Shown piece by piece: positions 15,651 through 24,141 of a stretch of DNA of 64,000 nt. This DNA comes from Ensifer canadensis. Its GTDB lineage: Bacteria; Pseudomonadota; Alphaproteobacteria; Rhizobiales; Rhizobiaceae. A program made the position numbers and the translations under genes. The stretch is from NCBI RefSeq assembly GCF_017488845.2, contig NZ_CP083370.1, forward strand, positions 3,028,501 to 3,092,500. The letters run 5' to 3'. Each line of letters opens with the position of its first letter. The first letter of the stretch is position 1. Below the pieces are notes generated by a model. The model saw only the letters and a program-made list of their open reading frames with translations. It was not told the DNA's origin and did no database searches.

Positions 15651-17453
15651 GTGTCCGAACGAGCAAACCAGTCACCAGCGCGTAAATCCATTCGCCCTCT
15701 CGCCACGCTGCTGCCCTACCTCAAGCGCTACCGCCATCTGGTCATCGGCGCCGGGATTTCGCTCGTTATCGCTGCGGTGACGACGCTGACGCTGCCGCTC
15801 GCCGTCAGGCGCATGGTCGACAACGGCTTCTCCAATTCCGACAGCGGCTTCATCAATACCTATTTCTCGATGCTGATGATGCTCGCCATCATCCTGGCTT
15901 TGGCCAGTGCGGCCCGCTACTATTTCGTCATCACCCTTGGCGAGCGCATTGTCGCCGATCTCCGGCGCAACGTCTTCCAGCACGTCACCCGCCTTTCCGC
16001 GTCGTTCTTCGACGTGAACCAGTCGGGCGAGATCGTCTCGCGGCTGACCGCCGATACCACGCAGCTGAAGTCCGCCGTCGGCGCGACGGCATCGGTAGCA
16101 CTTCGCAACCTGATCCTGTGTCTCGGCGCCATCGGCATGATGGTTTATACCAGCCCGAAGCTGTCGAGCCTGGTGCTGGCGGCAATCCCGGTGATCGTCT
16201 TCCCGCTGGTCGGCTTCGGCCGCTCCGTCCGCCGCCGCTCGCGCGAGGCACAGGACACCCTGGCGATGGCATCGGCCTATGCCGGCGAGGCGATCGCCGC
16301 CTCCCGCACCGTTCAGGCCTTCAACAGCGAGGACATCGCCAACAACCGCTTCGGCAACGCCGTCGAGGATGCCTTCGGCGCGGCACGCGCGGCCATCAAG
16401 GCCCGCTCGGTGCTGACGGCCTTCGCCATCACCATGGTGTTCGGTAGCGTTGTCGCCGTCCTGTGGTTCGGCGCGCGCGACGTGCTGGCGGGCAATCTCT
16501 CGGCCGGAACCCTCAGCCAGTTCCTGCTTTATTCGGTCTTCGCCGCCGGCAGCCTCGGCTCGCTATCGGAGGTCTGGGGCGAGCTCTCGCAGGCAGCCGG
16601 TGCCGCGGAGCGGTTGAACGAGCTCTTGACCGAAGTCCCGGAAATCGAGGCGCCCGCAAACCCCGTCGCCATGCCGGCGCCGGCGCTCGGCGCCATCAGC
16701 TTCGACGAAGTCTATTTCGCCTACCCCGCGCGCCCTGATTACAAGAGCCTGAACGGCCTGAGCTTTGCGATCAAACCGGGTGAAACCGTCGCCATTGTCG
16801 GCCCATCCGGCGCGGGCAAGAGCACCGTCTTTTCGATGCTGCTGCGGTTCTACGATCCGGCAAAGGGTGCCATCACGGTCGATGGCGTCGATATCCGCAC
16901 CGTGGACCCGAAGGATCTGCGCGACCGCCTGGCGATCGTGCCGCAGGACGTCACCATCTTCGCCTCCTCCGTCCACGACAACATTGCCTTCGGCCTGCCG
17001 GGTGCAAGCCGTGAAGCCGTGCGCGCCGCTGCCGTCGCCGCTCAGGCCGACGAATTCATCGGCCGGATGGAGAAGGGCTACGACACGCTTGTCGGCGAGC
17101 GTGGCATCACGCTCTCGGGCGGCCAGCGCCAGCGCATCGCCATTGCCCGCGCCATCCTGCGCAACGCGCCGATCCTTTTGCTCGACGAGGCGACCTCGGC
17201 GCTCGACGCCGAAAGCGAGACACTGGTGCAGAAGGCGCTCGAGGGCTTGCTGCATGAACGCACGACTGTTGTCATCGCCCACCGGCTCGCAACCGTCTTG
17301 AAGGCCGACCGCATCCTCGTGATGGAACACGGCCGGATCGTCGAAGAGGGAACCCATGCCTCGCTGATCCGGCAGGACGGGCTCTATGCCAAGCTGGCCC
17401 GTTTGCAGTTCAACCACGGAGCCCAGGAGCTGTTCCTGAACGCTGGGAAGTAA
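15651..17453 (+). CDS. ABC exporter, fused permease and ATPase (MsbA/LmrA type)
   Basis: About 600 residues. The N-terminal half has six membrane segments (first near residues 25-45); the C-terminal half is a complete nucleotide-binding domain with Walker A GPSGAGKST, signature LSGGQRQRIAIARA, Walker B ILLLDEATSALD and the H-loop IAHRL. Two copies would form an exporter for lipids or drugs; the substrate is unknown. I prefer the GTG at 15651, which has GGGGG 4 bases upstream; a TTG at 15633 is possible. The gene diverges from rpmE, with about 210 bases between them. Confidence 0.95.
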   Translation: MSERANQSPARKSIRPLATLLPYLKRYRHLVIGAGISLVIAAVTTLTLPLAVRRMVDNGFSNSDSGFINTYFSMLMMLAIILALASAARYYFVITLGERIVADLRRNVFQHVTRLSASFFDVNQSGEIVSRLTADTTQLKSAVGATASVALRNLILCLGAIGMMVYTSPKLSSLVLAAIPVIVFPLVGFGRSVRRRSREAQDTLAMASAYAGEAIAASRTVQAFNSEDIANNRFGNAVEDAFGAARAAIKARSVLTAFAITMVFGSVVAVLWFGARDVLAGNLSAGTLSQFLLYSVFAAGSLGSLSEVWGELSQAAGAAERLNELLTEVPEIEAPANPVAMPAPALGAISFDEVYFAYPARPDYKSLNGLSFAIKPGETVAIVGPSGAGKSTVFSMLLRFYDPAKGAITVDGVDIRTVDPKDLRDRLAIVPQDVTIFASSVHDNIAFGLPGASREAVRAAAVAAQADEFIGRMEKGYDTLVGERGITLSGGQRQRIAIARAILRNAPILLLDEATSALDAESETLVQKALEGLLHERTTVVIAHRLATVLKADRILVMEHGRIVEEGTHASLIRQDGLYAKLARLQFNHGAQELFLNAGK

Positions 17454-17584
17454 GACGACCACTACCATAGTCGCATGCCGGCATGTCCGGCATGCCATTG
17501 CAGCTGGAAAGCCGGACCCTATTCTATAGGTGCCGGCTTTTTTCGGCCGCCACGACCGATGTGGATTGTTCAGGGAGGAACCTA

Positions 17585-18577
17585 ATGACATTTTCGAAGT
17601 TGACCCGCCGGGCGGCGCTTGCCCTCGGCTTCACCGCACTCACCGTTCTCGGCTCCGGCATCCAGGCGAATGCCCAGGACTTTCCGGATCGCGCAATCAC
17701 CCTTGTCGTTCCCTTTGCCGCCGGCGGCTCGACCGACGTGGTCGCGCGGATCGTGGCGCAGAAGATGTCGGAGGATCTCGGCCAGCAGGTCATCGTCCAG
17801 AATGTCGCCGGCGCCGGTGGCAACCTCGGTGCCGACAATGTCGCGCGCGCCGACCCGGACGGCTATACGATCCTCATGGGCACGGTGGCGACGCACGCCC
17901 TCAACCCGCTGATCCTCAAGACCAAGCCCTATGACCCGGAAAAGGACTTCGCTCCGATCTCGCTTCTGGTCGTCGTTCCGAACGTGCTGGTGGTCAATCC
18001 GGAGCTGCCGGCCAAGACCGTCGAGGAGCTTCTGGCACTGCTCAAGGCCAAGCCCGATGAATATGCCTACGCTTCTTCCGGCAATGGCACGCCGCTGCAC
18101 CTCTCCGGCGAGCTCTTCAAGAAGATGGCCGGCGTCAACATGCAGCATATCCCCTACAAGGGCGCCGGACCGGCGCTCAACGACGTCATCGGCAACCAGG
18201 TGCCGATCATGTTCGACAACCTGCCGTCCTCCTCCAGCCACATCAAGGCCGGCACCTTGCGGGCGCTTGCGGTAACGACCGCCGAACGCGCGCCATCCTT
18301 CCCCGACGTTCCGACGGTCGCGGAGGCAGGCATTCCGGGCTACGAAACCTATACCTGGAACGCGCTGTTTGCACCGGCCAACACGCCCGAGCCAGTTGTC
18401 GCCCGCCTGAACGAAGCCGCCAACAAAGCGCTTGCGGATCCGGCCGTGGTCGAGCGGATGAAGGAATTCAGCGCAACCATCGTCGGCTCGACGCCGCAGG
18501 AGCTTGCCGCGCATGTGAAGGCCGAGCTCGCAAAATGGACCCCTGTCGTTCGCGACGCCAACATCCAGATGGATTGA
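17585..18577 (+). CDS. TctC/Bug-family periplasmic binding protein, orphan
   Basis: 330 residues. The first 30 form a signal peptide (TRRAALALGFTALTVLGSG, ending ANA-QD). The mature start FPDRAITLVVPFAAGGSTDVVAR and the later GAGGNLGADNVARADPDGYT are hallmarks of tripartite tricarboxylate transporter binding proteins. These usually work with TctA and TctB membrane proteins, but none is nearby, so it may be an orphan Bug protein that serves a distant transporter. GGGAGGAA sits just before the ATG. Substrate unknown; organic acids are typical. Confidence 0.93.
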   Translation: MTFSKLTRRAALALGFTALTVLGSGIQANAQDFPDRAITLVVPFAAGGSTDVVARIVAQKMSEDLGQQVIVQNVAGAGGNLGADNVARADPDGYTILMGTVATHALNPLILKTKPYDPEKDFAPISLLVVVPNVLVVNPELPAKTVEELLALLKAKPDEYAYASSGNGTPLHLSGELFKKMAGVNMQHIPYKGAGPALNDVIGNQVPIMFDNLPSSSSHIKAGTLRALAVTTAERAPSFPDVPTVAEAGIPGYETYTWNALFAPANTPEPVVARLNEAANKALADPAVVERMKEFSATIVGSTPQELAAHVKAELAKWTPVVRDANIQMD

Positions 18578-18608
18578 TCGGAGTTACTTGACCCCATCTG
18601 CCGGATCG

Positions 18609-18760
18609 GCCCCTCATCCGGCTGCCGCCACCTTCTCCCCGCCTGCGGGGAGAAGGGATATGTGGCACGCTGGCGCAGGACTTGACCTCAACAAGCACCG
18701 GACCGGAAACGCTATGCGTCCCCTCTCCCCGCTTGCGGGGAGAGGGCTAGGGTGAGGGGC
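18609..18760. repeat. RIME-type intergenic element
   Basis: Outer inverted ends GCCCCTCA (18609-18616) and TGAGGGGC (18753-18760) flank two hairpins: CCTTCTCCCCGC/GCGGGGAGAAGG (18631-18656) and CCTCTCCCCGC/GCGGGGAGAGG (18722-18745). This is the well-known rhizobial intergenic mosaic element. It fills most of the gap between the convergent TctC and FAD-dehydrogenase genes. Confidence 0.9.
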
Positions 18761-18795
18761 CCGACACGCGGACAACGATAGCCGATTCAGCCCGC

Positions 18796-20442
18796 TTAGA
18801 CCGCACCCGCATGCCTCCCGGCGACACGGCCGGAATAGATGCAGCCGCCGAGAAACGTGCCTTCCAGCGCGTTGTAGCCATGCATGCCGCCGCCGCCGAA
18901 GCCTGCGACTTCACCTGCAGCGTAAAGGCCCGGCACCGGTTCGCCCGACTGCTCCAGCACCTGGCCGGCCAGGTTGGTCTGCAGGCCGCCGAGCGTCTTG
19001 CGCGTCAGGATATGCAGCCTGACGGCAATCAGCGGCCCGGCCTTGGGGTCGAGCAGGCGGTGCGGTTTGGCGGTACGCAGCAGCCGGTCACCGCGGTAGG
19101 ACCGTGCCCCGCGGATCGCCGTCACCTGCGCATCCTTCGAGAAGGGATTGGTGATCTCGCGGTCACGCGCCTCGATCTGCTCGAGCAGGTGATCGACCGA
19201 CAGGCGGTTCTCAGCCGTCAGCGCATTCATCGCCGGCACGAGATCGTCGAGCCGGTCGCGAACGATGAAATCTTCTCCCCTATCCATGAAGGCCTGCACC
19301 GGTCCGGGCGGGTTCTTGCCCAGCCGCTTGAGCAGGAGCGAGATGCTCTTGCCGGTCAGATCAGGGTTCTGTTCGGAACCGGAAAGGGCAAATTCCTTCT
19401 TGATAATCGCCCGCGTCAGGATGAACCAGCTGTAGTCGTGGCCGCTGTGGCGGATGGCCTGCAAGGTGCCGAGCGTATCGAAGCCGGGCATGGCGGGTGC
19501 TGAAAAGCGATTGCCGTCAGCATCGCACCAGAAGGACGACGGACCGGGCAGGATGCGGATGCCGTGATCCGGCCAGATCGGATCGAAATTCTTCAGGCCT
19601 TCGGTGTAATGCCACATGCGATCGGAATTGATGACCGAGCCGCGGGCGCGGCCGACAATCTCCAGCATGCGGCCATCGACATGATGCGGCACGCCGCAGA
19701 CCATCGTCGCCGGCGGCTGGCCCAGCCGCTTGCGTGGCCAGTTGCGCCGTACCAGCTCATGGTTGCCGCCGATGCCGCCCGATGTCACGATCACCGCGCC
19801 CGCCGAAATCTCGAAATCACCGGCGACATCACGCGAGCTGCGCTGGCCGCGGCCGACCGGATCGGCCTTGAGCACCGAACCGCGCGCGCCGGTGACCGCC
19901 CCATCCGTCGTCACCAGTTCGTCGACGCGGTGGCGGAAGCGAAAACGCACGAGGCCGCGGCTTTCCGCCTCGCGCGTCAGCCGCACGAACGGCTCGATAA
20001 CAGCCGGGCCGGTGCCCCAGGTGACGTGGAAGCGCGGAACAGAATTGCCATGCCCATGCGCAAGGCCGCCACCGCGCTCGGCCCAGCCGACGACGGGGAA
20101 CCAGCGCATGCCGAGCGAATGCAGCCAGCTGCGCTTCTCGCCGGCAGCGAAATCGAGATAGGCATCGGCCCACAATCGCGGCCAGTGGTCCTCGGGACGA
20201 TCGAATTGCGACGAGCCCATCCAGTCCTGGCGGGCGAGCTGGCGACTGTCCTTGATACCCATGCGCCGCTGCTCGGGACTGTCGACGAAAAAGAGACCGC
20301 CTAGCGACCAGAAGGCCTGACCGCCGAGGTTCTGCTCCCCCTCCTGATCGAGAACGATCACCTTGCGGCCAAGCGCTGCTGCCTCAGACGCGGCCACAAG
20401 ACCGGCAAGCCCAGCACCGACGACCAGTACATCGCAATCCAT
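18796..20442 (-). CDS. FAD-dependent dehydrogenase (KsdD/fumarate reductase-like flavoprotein)
   Basis: 548 residues. MDCDVLVVGAGLAGLVAASEAAALG is an FAD-binding beta-alpha-beta fold with GxGxxG at residues 9-14, and the C-terminal GLYAAGEVAGFGGGGMHGYNALEGTFLGGC is the FAD-contacting end seen in fumarate reductase/3-ketosteroid dehydrogenase relatives. The group is usually annotated only as 'FAD-binding dehydrogenase'; the substrate is unknown. I placed the start at the ATG with GGAGGG 8 bases upstream. No partner gene lies beside it, and a RIME element separates it from the next gene. Confidence 0.9.
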   Translation of the reverse strand: MDCDVLVVGAGLAGLVAASEAAALGRKVIVLDQEGEQNLGGQAFWSLGGLFFVDSPEQRRMGIKDSRQLARQDWMGSSQFDRPEDHWPRLWADAYLDFAAGEKRSWLHSLGMRWFPVVGWAERGGGLAHGHGNSVPRFHVTWGTGPAVIEPFVRLTREAESRGLVRFRFRHRVDELVTTDGAVTGARGSVLKADPVGRGQRSSRDVAGDFEISAGAVIVTSGGIGGNHELVRRNWPRKRLGQPPATMVCGVPHHVDGRMLEIVGRARGSVINSDRMWHYTEGLKNFDPIWPDHGIRILPGPSSFWCDADGNRFSAPAMPGFDTLGTLQAIRHSGHDYSWFILTRAIIKKEFALSGSEQNPDLTGKSISLLLKRLGKNPPGPVQAFMDRGEDFIVRDRLDDLVPAMNALTAENRLSVDHLLEQIEARDREITNPFSKDAQVTAIRGARSYRGDRLLRTAKPHRLLDPKAGPLIAVRLHILTRKTLGGLQTNLAGQVLEQSGEPVPGLYAAGEVAGFGGGGMHGYNALEGTFLGGCIYSGRVAGRHAGAV

Positions 20443-20562
20443 TAACGGCGCCCTCCCCTGCATCCGCCAAGATGCAAGCTTCCCCCTGCATGTTGTGGAT
20501 GCAAGTGTTACGCGCACGTCAAGGTCAATTCAAGGGCGTCGGACCGAGGGCTATCCTTGAGC

Positions 20563-21594
20563 CTATTTCTCGGTCAGCTTCAGCTCGATACGACGGTTCT
20601 GCGACCGCGCTTCGACGCTCTCGCCCTCGGCGATCGGCTGATACTCGCCGAAACCGGCGGCGACCAGCCTGTCGGCCGGCACGCCCTTGGAGATCAGGAA
20701 CTTGACGACGGATGTGGCACGGGCGGACGAAAGCTCCCAGTTGTCGGCAAAACGGCCGGTGCCTGAAAGCTGTACATTGTCCGTGTGCCCGTCGACGCGC
20801 AGCACCCAGTTGATCTCCGCCGGAATTTCCTTGGCAAGGTCGAGCAGCGCCGAGGCGAGCTTGGCCATTTCAGTCTGGCCCTCAGGATTGAGTTCGTTGC
20901 CGCCGGAGGGGAAAAGCACTTCCGACTGGAAGACGAAGCGGTCGCCGACGATGCGGATGTTTTCGCGATCGGACAGGATTTCGCGCAGCCGTCCGAAGAA
21001 ATCGGAACGATAGCGGTTTAGTTCCTGCACCCGCTGCGCCAGCGCGACATTCAGTCGGCGACCGAGATCGGCGATCTTCGTCTGCGAAGACTGGTCCTTG
21101 GCTTCCGACGCCTGCAAGGCCTCTTCGATCGCCGCGATCTGGCTGCGCAGCGCCGCGATCTGCTGGTTGAGAAGCTCGATCTGGCTCATGGCACGGGCGC
21201 TGGTCTGGCGTTCGGCGTCAAGCTCGGCACCGACACGCCCCAGCTTCTCGTTGGCGGCATCCGTGCTGCCGGCGCCCTGGTCAAGCAAGGCTTTCAGGCG
21301 AGAGCGCTCGCCTTCCGACTGGGAGAGGGAGGCCTGGAGATTGGCGAGCGAATCCTCCAGATCCTGCTTGCCACTTTTCTCCAGCGCCAGCAGCTGCGTC
21401 AGCTCGTTGATCTGGCTGTTCAGCCGGGTCAGAACCTCGTCCTTGCCGCTGATTTCGCGGCTGAGCAGGAACTGCGCCAGCACGAAGACGCTGAGCAGGA
21501 ACATGATCGACAGGAGCAGGGTCGACAATGCGTCGACGAAACCGGGCCAGTAGTCGATCGTGCGCTGTGAACGGCCTTTTCGGGCAAGCGCCAT
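20563..21594 (-). CDS. OmpA/MotB-domain envelope protein with long coiled coil
   Basis: 343 residues. One membrane segment near the N-terminus (about 22-44, ALSTLLLSIMFLLSVFVLAQ) is preceded by D21, at the place of the proton-carrying Asp of MotB. Residues about 45-190 form a coiled coil. Residues about 205-340 are an OmpA-like peptidoglycan-binding domain (VLRVDGHTDN, LSSARATSVVKFL, SQNRRIELKL). It follows the MotA-like gene by three bases, so the two should form a cell-wall-anchored ion-channel complex. There are no flagellar genes here, so a flagellar motor role is unlikely. Confidence 0.9.
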   Translation of the reverse strand: MALARKGRSQRTIDYWPGFVDALSTLLLSIMFLLSVFVLAQFLLSREISGKDEVLTRLNSQINELTQLLALEKSGKQDLEDSLANLQASLSQSEGERSRLKALLDQGAGSTDAANEKLGRVGAELDAERQTSARAMSQIELLNQQIAALRSQIAAIEEALQASEAKDQSSQTKIADLGRRLNVALAQRVQELNRYRSDFFGRLREILSDRENIRIVGDRFVFQSEVLFPSGGNELNPEGQTEMAKLASALLDLAKEIPAEINWVLRVDGHTDNVQLSGTGRFADNWELSSARATSVVKFLISKGVPADRLVAAGFGEYQPIAEGESVEARSQNRRIELKLTEK

Positions 21595-21597
21595 GGG

Positions 21598-22701
21598 TCA
21601 TTCCCCTCCGGTATCGTCCGCATGGCTGAGCTTGGCCTGCGATCCGGACTTCTCGCTGTTCACTGAAATGCGCTCGGAGTGGCCGATGCGCGTCGTCAGC
21701 TTGTCCAGCGTCTTGCGCATCGCCTTCGCCTCTTCCTGCTGCGCCTCTATCCAGTCGCGCAGCATCTGCTGCTCGCCGCGCATGTTCTTGACCAGACCCT
21801 GAATACCTTCAGCCAGGCTCGCCATCGCCGCCGTCGTGCGCTGGTTGGAACCGCCTTCATGGTTGAGGCGGACGAGCTGGTCCGTCAGGCGCTTCAGCTC
21901 CTCAACAGGCGCGCCGGTCGACAGGTCGCCGGCAATCGAGAGTTCCGATCCGACATCGGTGACGGAGGAGAGCCAGTTTTCAAGCTCGGTATAGAACCGG
22001 TTCTGCGCCCGACCCGCCTGCAGATCGAGAAAGCCGAGGATCAGCGAACCGGAAAGGCCGAAGAGCGACGTCGAGAACGCCGTTCCCATGCCGGTCAGCG
22101 GCGCCGACAGGCCGTTCTTGAGAGCGCCCAGCACGTCCTCGGTGCTGCCGGAACCGGCATCCAGTGACTGGATGACGGTGTTGATGGAGCCGATCGTGCC
22201 GAGCAGACCCCAGAAGGTGCCGAGCAGGCCGAGGAAGACGAGCAGACCGGTCAGATACCGCGTCGTGTCGCGCGATTCATCCAGCCGTGTTGCAATCGAA
22301 TCCAGGATCGACCGCAGCGCCGTCGTCGAGATCGCCGTCTGGCGGCCACCGATCAGCGCGCGCATCGGCGACAGCAGGACCGGATCCCGCCCGACCTTGT
22401 CGGCGCTGCCGGCGGCGCGGAAAGAATTGAACCAGCGCACCTCTGGACGAAGCCCGAGCACATGGTTGAACGCCAGCAGGATGCCGATCAGCAGCACCCC
22501 GAGGATCAGGCCGTTCAGGCCGGGATTGGCGAGGAAGGCATTGTGTGCCTGCCGAAAGAGGATCGCGCCGACGAAACCGACGATGATCAGGAAAATCACC
22601 ATGGTCCAGAAAAAATGCATGGGGCTCGAAAGCTTATGCGGATTGTAGTCTGCTTCCACCCCTTCCCGACCGTCCCACCCGGACAGATGCAGTTTCGTCA
22701 T
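21598..22701 (-). CDS. MotA/TolQ/ExbB-family inner-membrane protein
   Basis: 367 residues with four membrane segments, about 29-49, 61-80, 150-170 and 203-225. The third and fourth (LLVFLGLLGTFWGLLGTIGSI and PLTGMGTAFSTSLFGLSGSL) carry the MotA/ExbB proton-channel pattern. A C-terminal helical tail of about 130 residues with several Arg/Lys/Glu-rich helices lies in the cytosol. Its partner is the OmpA-domain gene directly downstream. The start at MTKLHLSGWD has GGGAG upstream. Energy coupling by proton flow is family knowledge; the driven process is unknown. Confidence 0.88.
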   Translation of the reverse strand: MTKLHLSGWDGREGVEADYNPHKLSSPMHFFWTMVIFLIIVGFVGAILFRQAHNAFLANPGLNGLILGVLLIGILLAFNHVLGLRPEVRWFNSFRAAGSADKVGRDPVLLSPMRALIGGRQTAISTTALRSILDSIATRLDESRDTTRYLTGLLVFLGLLGTFWGLLGTIGSINTVIQSLDAGSGSTEDVLGALKNGLSAPLTGMGTAFSTSLFGLSGSLILGFLDLQAGRAQNRFYTELENWLSSVTDVGSELSIAGDLSTGAPVEELKRLTDQLVRLNHEGGSNQRTTAAMASLAEGIQGLVKNMRGEQQMLRDWIEAQQEEAKAMRKTLDKLTTRIGHSERISVNSEKSGSQAKLSHADDTGGE

Positions 22702-22760
22702 GGGTATACCATTCTCCCGGTTGCATTTGGCGGAACGGTGCCGCGACGCGTCGGAGCCTA

Positions 22761-22863
22761 CTGCATAATTCCTCAAATCGGAATCGATTTAAGAGAAAGT
22801 TATGCAGCAAGTTAACGCGCTGCAGCATCCATCGCGCGTCCTGTTTAACGTGTGGCGCTGTAG
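22761..22863 (-). repeat. Palindromic mosaic repeat, copy 2 (diverged)
   Basis: CTGCATAA (22761-22768) pairs with TTATGCAG (22800-22807) around an AAATCG...CGATTT core, followed by a degenerate CTGCAGCATCC...GGCGCTGTAG half (22820-22863). The order of the two halves is inverted relative to the copies at 10059 and 24025. It lies in the leader region of the MotA-like gene. Confidence 0.75.
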
Positions 22864-22892
22864 TGGAGCTTTGCGCCGAATTGAAGGAAAAA

Positions 22893-22928
22893 ACAAAAAG
22901 CCTCCGACACATGGAGCGCCGGAGGCTT
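22893..22928 (-). terminator. Rho-independent terminator of suhB
   Basis: On the minus strand AAGCCTCCG (22928-22920) and CGGAGGCTT (22906-22898) form a 9-bp stem, followed by TTTGTTTTTT. It lies 28 bases after the suhB stop. Confidence 0.88.
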
Positions 22929-22956
22929 GGCAAGCAGGAAACGGACGGGCCGTCGA

Positions 22957-23757
22957 TTATTTCGACGGGATCGGACGGTGAACGACGTCGCGCAGCGCCT
23001 TGGTGATGTATTCGTTGCCGCAAACGATCGAACCCTCGTTGACCGGCTTGGCGCCGCCATCGATATCCGTCGACCAGCCACCGGCTTCGCGGATCAGAAG
23101 CACGCCGGCCGCAATGTCCCAGGCGGCCAGGTCGCGCTCCCAGTAGCCGTCGAAACGGCCGGCTGCAACATAGGCGAGATCGAGTGCCGCCGAGCCCATG
23201 CGGCGGATGCCGGCGACTTCGCCCATCACGTGGCGCAGTTCGATCAGGTATTTGCCGTGATTGCCACGACCGAGATGCGGCGTGCCGGTGGCGATCACCG
23301 CATCCGACAAGGCCTTGCGCGCAGCGACGCGCAGGCGACGGTCATTGAGGAAAGCGCCGCCGCCACGCTCGGCGGTATACAGTTCGTCGGTTGCCGGGTT
23401 GAACACGACAGCGCCGACGATCTCGCCCTGGCGCTCAAGCGCGATCGAGACAGCAAAATGTGGAATGCCGTGCAGAAAATTGGTGGTGCCGTCGAGCGGA
23501 TCGACGATCCAGCGATGGGCGCCATCGGTGCCGATGATCTCCTCGCCTTCCTCGCCGAGGAAGCCATAGGTCGGACGCGCCTTCAGCAGTTCTTCGCGGA
23601 TGAGCTTTTCGGCCTTGCGGTCGGCCTGGGACACGTAGTCGCCCGGTCCCTTGAGCGAGACCTGCAGGTTCTGGACTTCACCGAAATCGCGCGCCAGCGA
23701 CTTGCCGGCCTTGAAGGCGGCCTGAACCATGACATTGAGGAGAGCTGAACGGGCCAT
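22957..23757 (-). CDS. suhB: Inositol-1-monophosphatase family protein
   Basis: 266 residues, normal length. Metal-binding residues sit in LGEEGEEIIG (near residue 69), IVDPLDGTTNF (D86, D89) and the C-terminal AAWDIAAGVLLIREAGG, so the two-metal phosphatase site is complete. It hydrolyses inositol monophosphates and related phosphates. SuhB also acts in ribosome biogenesis and antitermination in enterics, which is not shown here. The start MARSALLNVMVQAAFKAGK fits the family; an in-frame ATG 41 codons upstream reads through the leader hairpin and is unlikely. It is monocistronic. Confidence 0.93.
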   Translation of the reverse strand: MARSALLNVMVQAAFKAGKSLARDFGEVQNLQVSLKGPGDYVSQADRKAEKLIREELLKARPTYGFLGEEGEEIIGTDGAHRWIVDPLDGTTNFLHGIPHFAVSIALERQGEIVGAVVFNPATDELYTAERGGGAFLNDRRLRVAARKALSDAVIATGTPHLGRGNHGKYLIELRHVMGEVAGIRRMGSAALDLAYVAAGRFDGYWERDLAAWDIAAGVLLIREAGGWSTDIDGGAKPVNEGSIVCGNEYITKALRDVVHRPIPSK

Positions 23758-23781
23758 CTGGCGATCCTTGTGAAGCGAAGG

Positions 23782-23803
23782 CCGATCGAGCCTTCTCGAT
23801 CGG
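23782..23803 (-). promoter_or_regulatory. Perfect hairpin in the suhB leader
   Basis: CCGATCGAG (23782-23790) and CTCGATCGG (23795-23803) form a 9-bp stem with a 4-base loop, 25 bases upstream of the suhB start codon. The rest of the 384-base gap to the next gene holds a weaker CCGGGG/CCCCGG dyad (about 23945-23974) and the repeat at 24025-24130. I see no gene in it. Confidence 0.5.
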
Positions 23804-24024
23804 ACATTGAACCTGTGTGACGGAACACGGGGATAGCACCTGCCGATCGGGCAAGGCCTGTCATCGAGTTCCATCGTCAAAAAACCGAGTGAAGATCACT
23901 CCGCCCGGGACGTGCCGGAAAACCATGGCGCCAGGGGCAAAAACCGGGGCTTCAAGACCACAAAAACCCCGGAAGTTCAAGAGAAATAGCGCCTGGCTCG
24001 GCCGAACAGCCGAGATTCAGGCGC

Positions 24025-24130
24025 CTACAGCGCCGCGCGTCTTATTAGACGCGCAAAGGTCGCTGTAGCACTTTGATTTTTGCTGCATGTTTTTATCCTT
24101 AAATCGAATAGGATTTAAGGAAACATGCAG
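24025..24130 (+). repeat. Palindromic mosaic repeat, copy 3
   Basis: First hairpin CTACAGCG...CGCTGTAG (24025-24068, inner GCGCGTCT/AGACGCGC), then second hairpin CTGCATGTTT...AAACATGCAG (24083-24130, inner CCTTAAATC/GATTTAAGG). It is nearly identical to copy 1 and in the same orientation. It ends 11 bases from the 3' end of the Sel1-repeat gene. Confidence 0.92.
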
Positions 24131-24141
24131 TGGAATCCCGG

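Noticed and set aside
20563..22701. Zorya-type phage defence (ZorA-ZorB)
   Set aside because: The pair has the right general layout but no ZorC, ZorD or ZorE genes are adjacent; neighbours are suhB and a flavoprotein.
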